Source of the DNA: Bacillota bacterium
GTDB taxonomy: Bacteria; Bacillota; Bacilli; Calditerricolales; Calditerricolaceae
DNA: 6,083 nucleotides
Reading direction: 5' to 3'
Assembly (NCBI GenBank): GCA_017577925.1
Contig: PKQU01000125.1
Span: forward strand, 1-6,083
Shown here: positions 5,251 through 6,083 of the stretch, piece by piece
Layout: each line of letters opens with the position of its first letter
Numbering within the stretch: the stretch's first letter is position 1
The notes under the pieces: generated by a model
The model's database searches: none
What the model was told of the DNA's origin: nothing
What the model saw: the letters and a program-made list of their open reading frames with translations, nothing else
Program-made: the position numbers and the translations under genes

Positions 5251-5396
5251 TTTTCTTTCTCCAATTTGGCAATGACTGCTAGTGTAAACAGTACCGCGAA
5301 CGTGAATCAAAGAACCGCGGCCAAAGCTTGTCCATGTGTGAGAATCACGCCGGAAAAAACCGCAAGAATCAAGCACATAAGTATCAGGCCCTTCAT
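5232..5396 (-). pseudogene. Small membrane-protein gene interrupted by in-frame TGA
   Basis: The ATG at 5396 has the strong site GGGAGGTG (5412..5405) at 8-base spacing. The frame reads MKGLILMCLILAVFSGVILT and continues to AAVL at residues 26-29. It then meets TGA at 5309..5307 (codon 30) and continues as FTFAVLFTLAVIAKLEKEKP (31-50) and TAER, ending at a TGA (5234..5232). That final stop overlaps the next start as GTGA. The whole 54-codon frame would form two membrane helices (about 3-19 and 26-43) with a charged C-terminal tail. That pattern, and the exact coupling at the true end, argue that codon 30 was a sense codon, most simply TGG (Trp). As it stands, a 29-residue product is expected. 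I do not recognise the family. No selenocysteine signal or recoding element was seen. Confidence 0.6.
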
Positions 5397-5497
5397 TCTT
5401 TTGACACCTCCCACGGAATCAACGCTAATACGTCAGCATCACAATTCCTCGTACGCCGCAGGATCGGTAATGTAGACCGTCGAAGCCGTTAAAAAAT

Positions 5498-5543
5498 AGT
5501 GTAGAGGGAACAATAAGCTTAGTGTAGAGGGAACAATAAGCTT
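5498..5543. repeat. Two perfect tandem copies of a 23-bp unit
   Basis: The copies occupy 5498-5520 and 5521-5543 without a gap and are identical. Each starts AGTGTAGAGGGAACAATAAG and ends CTT. The right copy can form a weak hairpin with the following bases (GGGA-A-CAA with TTG-TCCC). They lie in the roughly 170-base gap (5397-5566) upstream of the small membrane gene; the rest of that gap holds no gene I can support. They may be a recent duplication or a pair of protein-binding sites (operator or iteron-like). Two copies are too few to call an origin. Confidence 0.9.
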
Positions 5544-5566
5544 GTCCCACAGCTCTGGGCCCGGGA

Positions 5567-5656
5567 TTACCCCGTGCCCGTGAGACCCATGGCGTAGGTG
5601 GCGGTGGTGTCTTGCTTCTGATCCTTAAGTGGACACACCTTCAGCAAGGCACTCAC
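5567..5656 (-). CDS. Possible 29-residue peptide overlapping the upstream small gene
   Basis: A GTG (5656..5654) overlaps the TGA stop of the 63-residue gene as GTGA, the same arrangement as at 5232-5235. The frame reads MSALLKVCPLKDQKQDTTAT then YAMGLTGTG, ending with TAA. I recognise no family. There is no separate ribosome site beyond possible coupling. The LLKVCPL start resembles small Cys-containing element proteins, but this may be chance, and the gene may be shortened. Confidence 0.25.
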   Translation of the reverse strand: MSALLKVCPLKDQKQDTTATYAMGLTGTG

Positions 5657-5844
5657 TTGACCGTCTCATTTCGTTGCAGGCTCTCAATGATCGCCCACCC
5701 GGCCGCGTGCATCTCATCGAGCACCTTTTCGATCTCCTCCTGAGTCCGGGCGACGAAGTCGTCACATATCCGGATCGTCGTGTTGCCGATCTGGGTGGTA
5801 TACACGACGTTTCCTTCCCGCTTAAATTGGCGCCGCTTCGGCAT
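5653..5844 (-). CDS. Small conserved-looking protein, 63 residues
   Basis: MPKRRQFKREGNVVYTTQIG forms a basic N-terminus followed by a beta strand. NTTIRICDDFV (21-31) gives a second strand, and TQEEIEKVLDEMHAAGWAII (34-53) a helix ending in an AGW turn. It is soluble and beta-beta-alpha-like. The ATG at 5844 has GAGGGGAG (5860..5853) at 8-base spacing, so it is very probably translated. I do not know a named function; similar small proteins occur in mobile elements of Bacillota. It follows the XRE-type gene by about 100 bases on the same strand. A longer overlapping frame (5625-5927) in another phase has Arg/Ser-rich, unprotein-like content and is not used. Confidence 0.7.
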   Translation of the reverse strand: MPKRRQFKREGNVVYTTQIGNTTIRICDDFVARTQEEIEKVLDEMHAAGWAIIESLQRNETVK

Positions 5845-5855
5845 CGCCGCATCTC

Positions 5856-5870
5856 CCCTCGTGACGAGGG
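5856..5870. promoter_or_regulatory. Perfect 15-base inverted repeat overlapping a ribosome site
   Basis: CCCTCGTGACGAGGG is a 7-bp inverted repeat around one base. On the minus strand its second arm forms the first part of the ribosome site (GAGGGGAG) of the 63-residue gene. It could be a repressor site, for example for the neighbouring XRE-type regulator, or an RNA hairpin that limits translation. The tight single-base centre favours a DNA-protein site, since an RNA loop would need to open the inner pairs. I saw no clear promoter in 5845-5942. Confidence 0.45.
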
Positions 5871-5942
5871 TATGCGACGATGCGTTAAGGACTGCCCTCT
5901 GTACAAGAGAGGTAATCGGGGTATCACTTCACATCACTCCGG

Positions 5943-6083
5943 TTAATCTTGATCCTCACTAAATAACTCAATGACTGATACGTCTAATGCCATAGCCAAC
6001 TTTTGTAAAACCCTAACAGTAGGACTCATCCAACTTATCGAAACGGCCAGGCAACTAACGCCGGAAGAACGGCAGAAGTTTAC
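5943..6083 (-). CDS. XRE-type helix-turn-helix regulator, 3' end only
   Basis: The window holds the last 46 codons; the 5' part lies beyond the right edge. The C-terminal 28 residues, MSPTVRVLQKLAMALDVSVI then ELFSEDQD, match the final helices of XRE/Cro-CI domains, with the pattern PT-RVLQKLA-ALDVSV-ELF. These control transcription as dimers on inverted repeats. Upstream in the same frame lies NFCRSSGVSCLAVSISW, where the recognition helix is expected. It looks shorter than usual between GVS and SPT, lacking an obvious IERGK-type stretch, so the domain may be damaged or divergent. The sequence is AT-richer than the transfer genes. It could control the small genes to its left. Confidence 0.6.
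   Translation of the reverse strand, partial: VNFCRSSGVSCLAVSISWMSPTVRVLQKLAMALDVSVIELFSEDQD

Noticed and set aside
5230..5260. Plus-strand intrinsic terminator (hairpin plus TTTTCTTTCT)
   Set aside because: No plus-strand transcription unit leads into it. The T run is explained by Lys and Glu codons of the minus-strand gene, so it is recorded as a hairpin only.
5221..5475. Plus-strand frame of 84 codons
   Set aside because: It is opposite the small membrane gene, which has a strong ribosome site and coherent hydrophobic pattern. The plus-strand product has no recognisable feature.
5415..5481. Minus-strand fragment reading TVYITDPAAYEEL before a stop
   Set aside because: It looks protein-like, but it is very short. 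It has no good start or ribosome site, and its upstream part runs into the tandem repeats. It may be a gene remnant, with too little evidence to list.
5397..5566. Possible oriT or att site in the repeat-bearing gap
   Set aside because: No nick-site sequence, integrase gene, relaxase gene or tRNA end is visible, so the tandem repeat alone does not support it.
5971..6083. Plus-strand start of a gene (MTDTSNAIANF to LTPEERQKF)
   Set aside because: The peptide looks plausible, but there is no ribosome site. The opposite strand matches XRE C-terminal helices much better, and all other genes are on the minus strand.

Overview
The window looks like part of an integrative and conjugative element, or conjugative plasmid, from a GC-rich member of the Bacillota, possibly a thermophile. 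The host call is inference. It rests on strong GGAGG-type ribosome sites, frequent GTG/TTG starts, tight ATGA/GTGA gene overlaps, GC-rich coding sequence, and Tcp/Con-type transfer genes, which are typical of Gram-positive conjugative elements. All supported genes lie on the minus strand, so transcription runs from right to left.

Right part (about 5240-6083): an AT-richer, partly decayed accessory stretch. It holds the 3' end of an XRE-type regulator at the window edge, an intact small protein of 63 residues, and a possible 29-residue peptide. It also holds a tandem 23-bp repeat and a small membrane-protein gene cut by an in-frame TGA. This last gene overlaps a 233-codon frame (4534-5235) that seems to join the start of a winged-helix protein to the C-terminal half of an amidoligase.

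Middle part (about 2940-4533): a clear sigma-A-type promoter (TTGACA, 17 bp, TATTCT) directly follows the chimeric frame's stop codon. It drives an unrecognised Cys-rich protein, a gamma-glutamylcyclotransferase-like protein and an HU DNA-binding protein. The last two overlap by four bases. A strong intrinsic terminator follows HU, and its 3' arm is also the Shine-Dalgarno of the next gene.

Left part (1-2885): the transfer module. tcpC is followed by an overlapping P-loop nucleotide-kinase-like gene, an intrinsic terminator, a YdjM-like (DUF457) membrane metal-dependent hydrolase, tcpD and tcpE. A ribosome site at the left edge points to a further transfer gene, expected to be the VirB4-type ATPase, outside the window. 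TcpC, TcpD and TcpE are inner-membrane or envelope parts of the conjugation machine. The kinase and hydrolase genes look like extra genes between tcpC and tcpD.

I see no RNA gene, CRISPR array, complete insertion sequence, relaxase, integrase, att site or recognisable oriT. No wholly new system is evident. The most unusual points are the two intra-operon terminators (one doubling as a ribosome site), the chimeric amidoligase frame, the TGA-interrupted small gene, and an A10 tract inside a short frame with an excellent ribosome site at the left edge.
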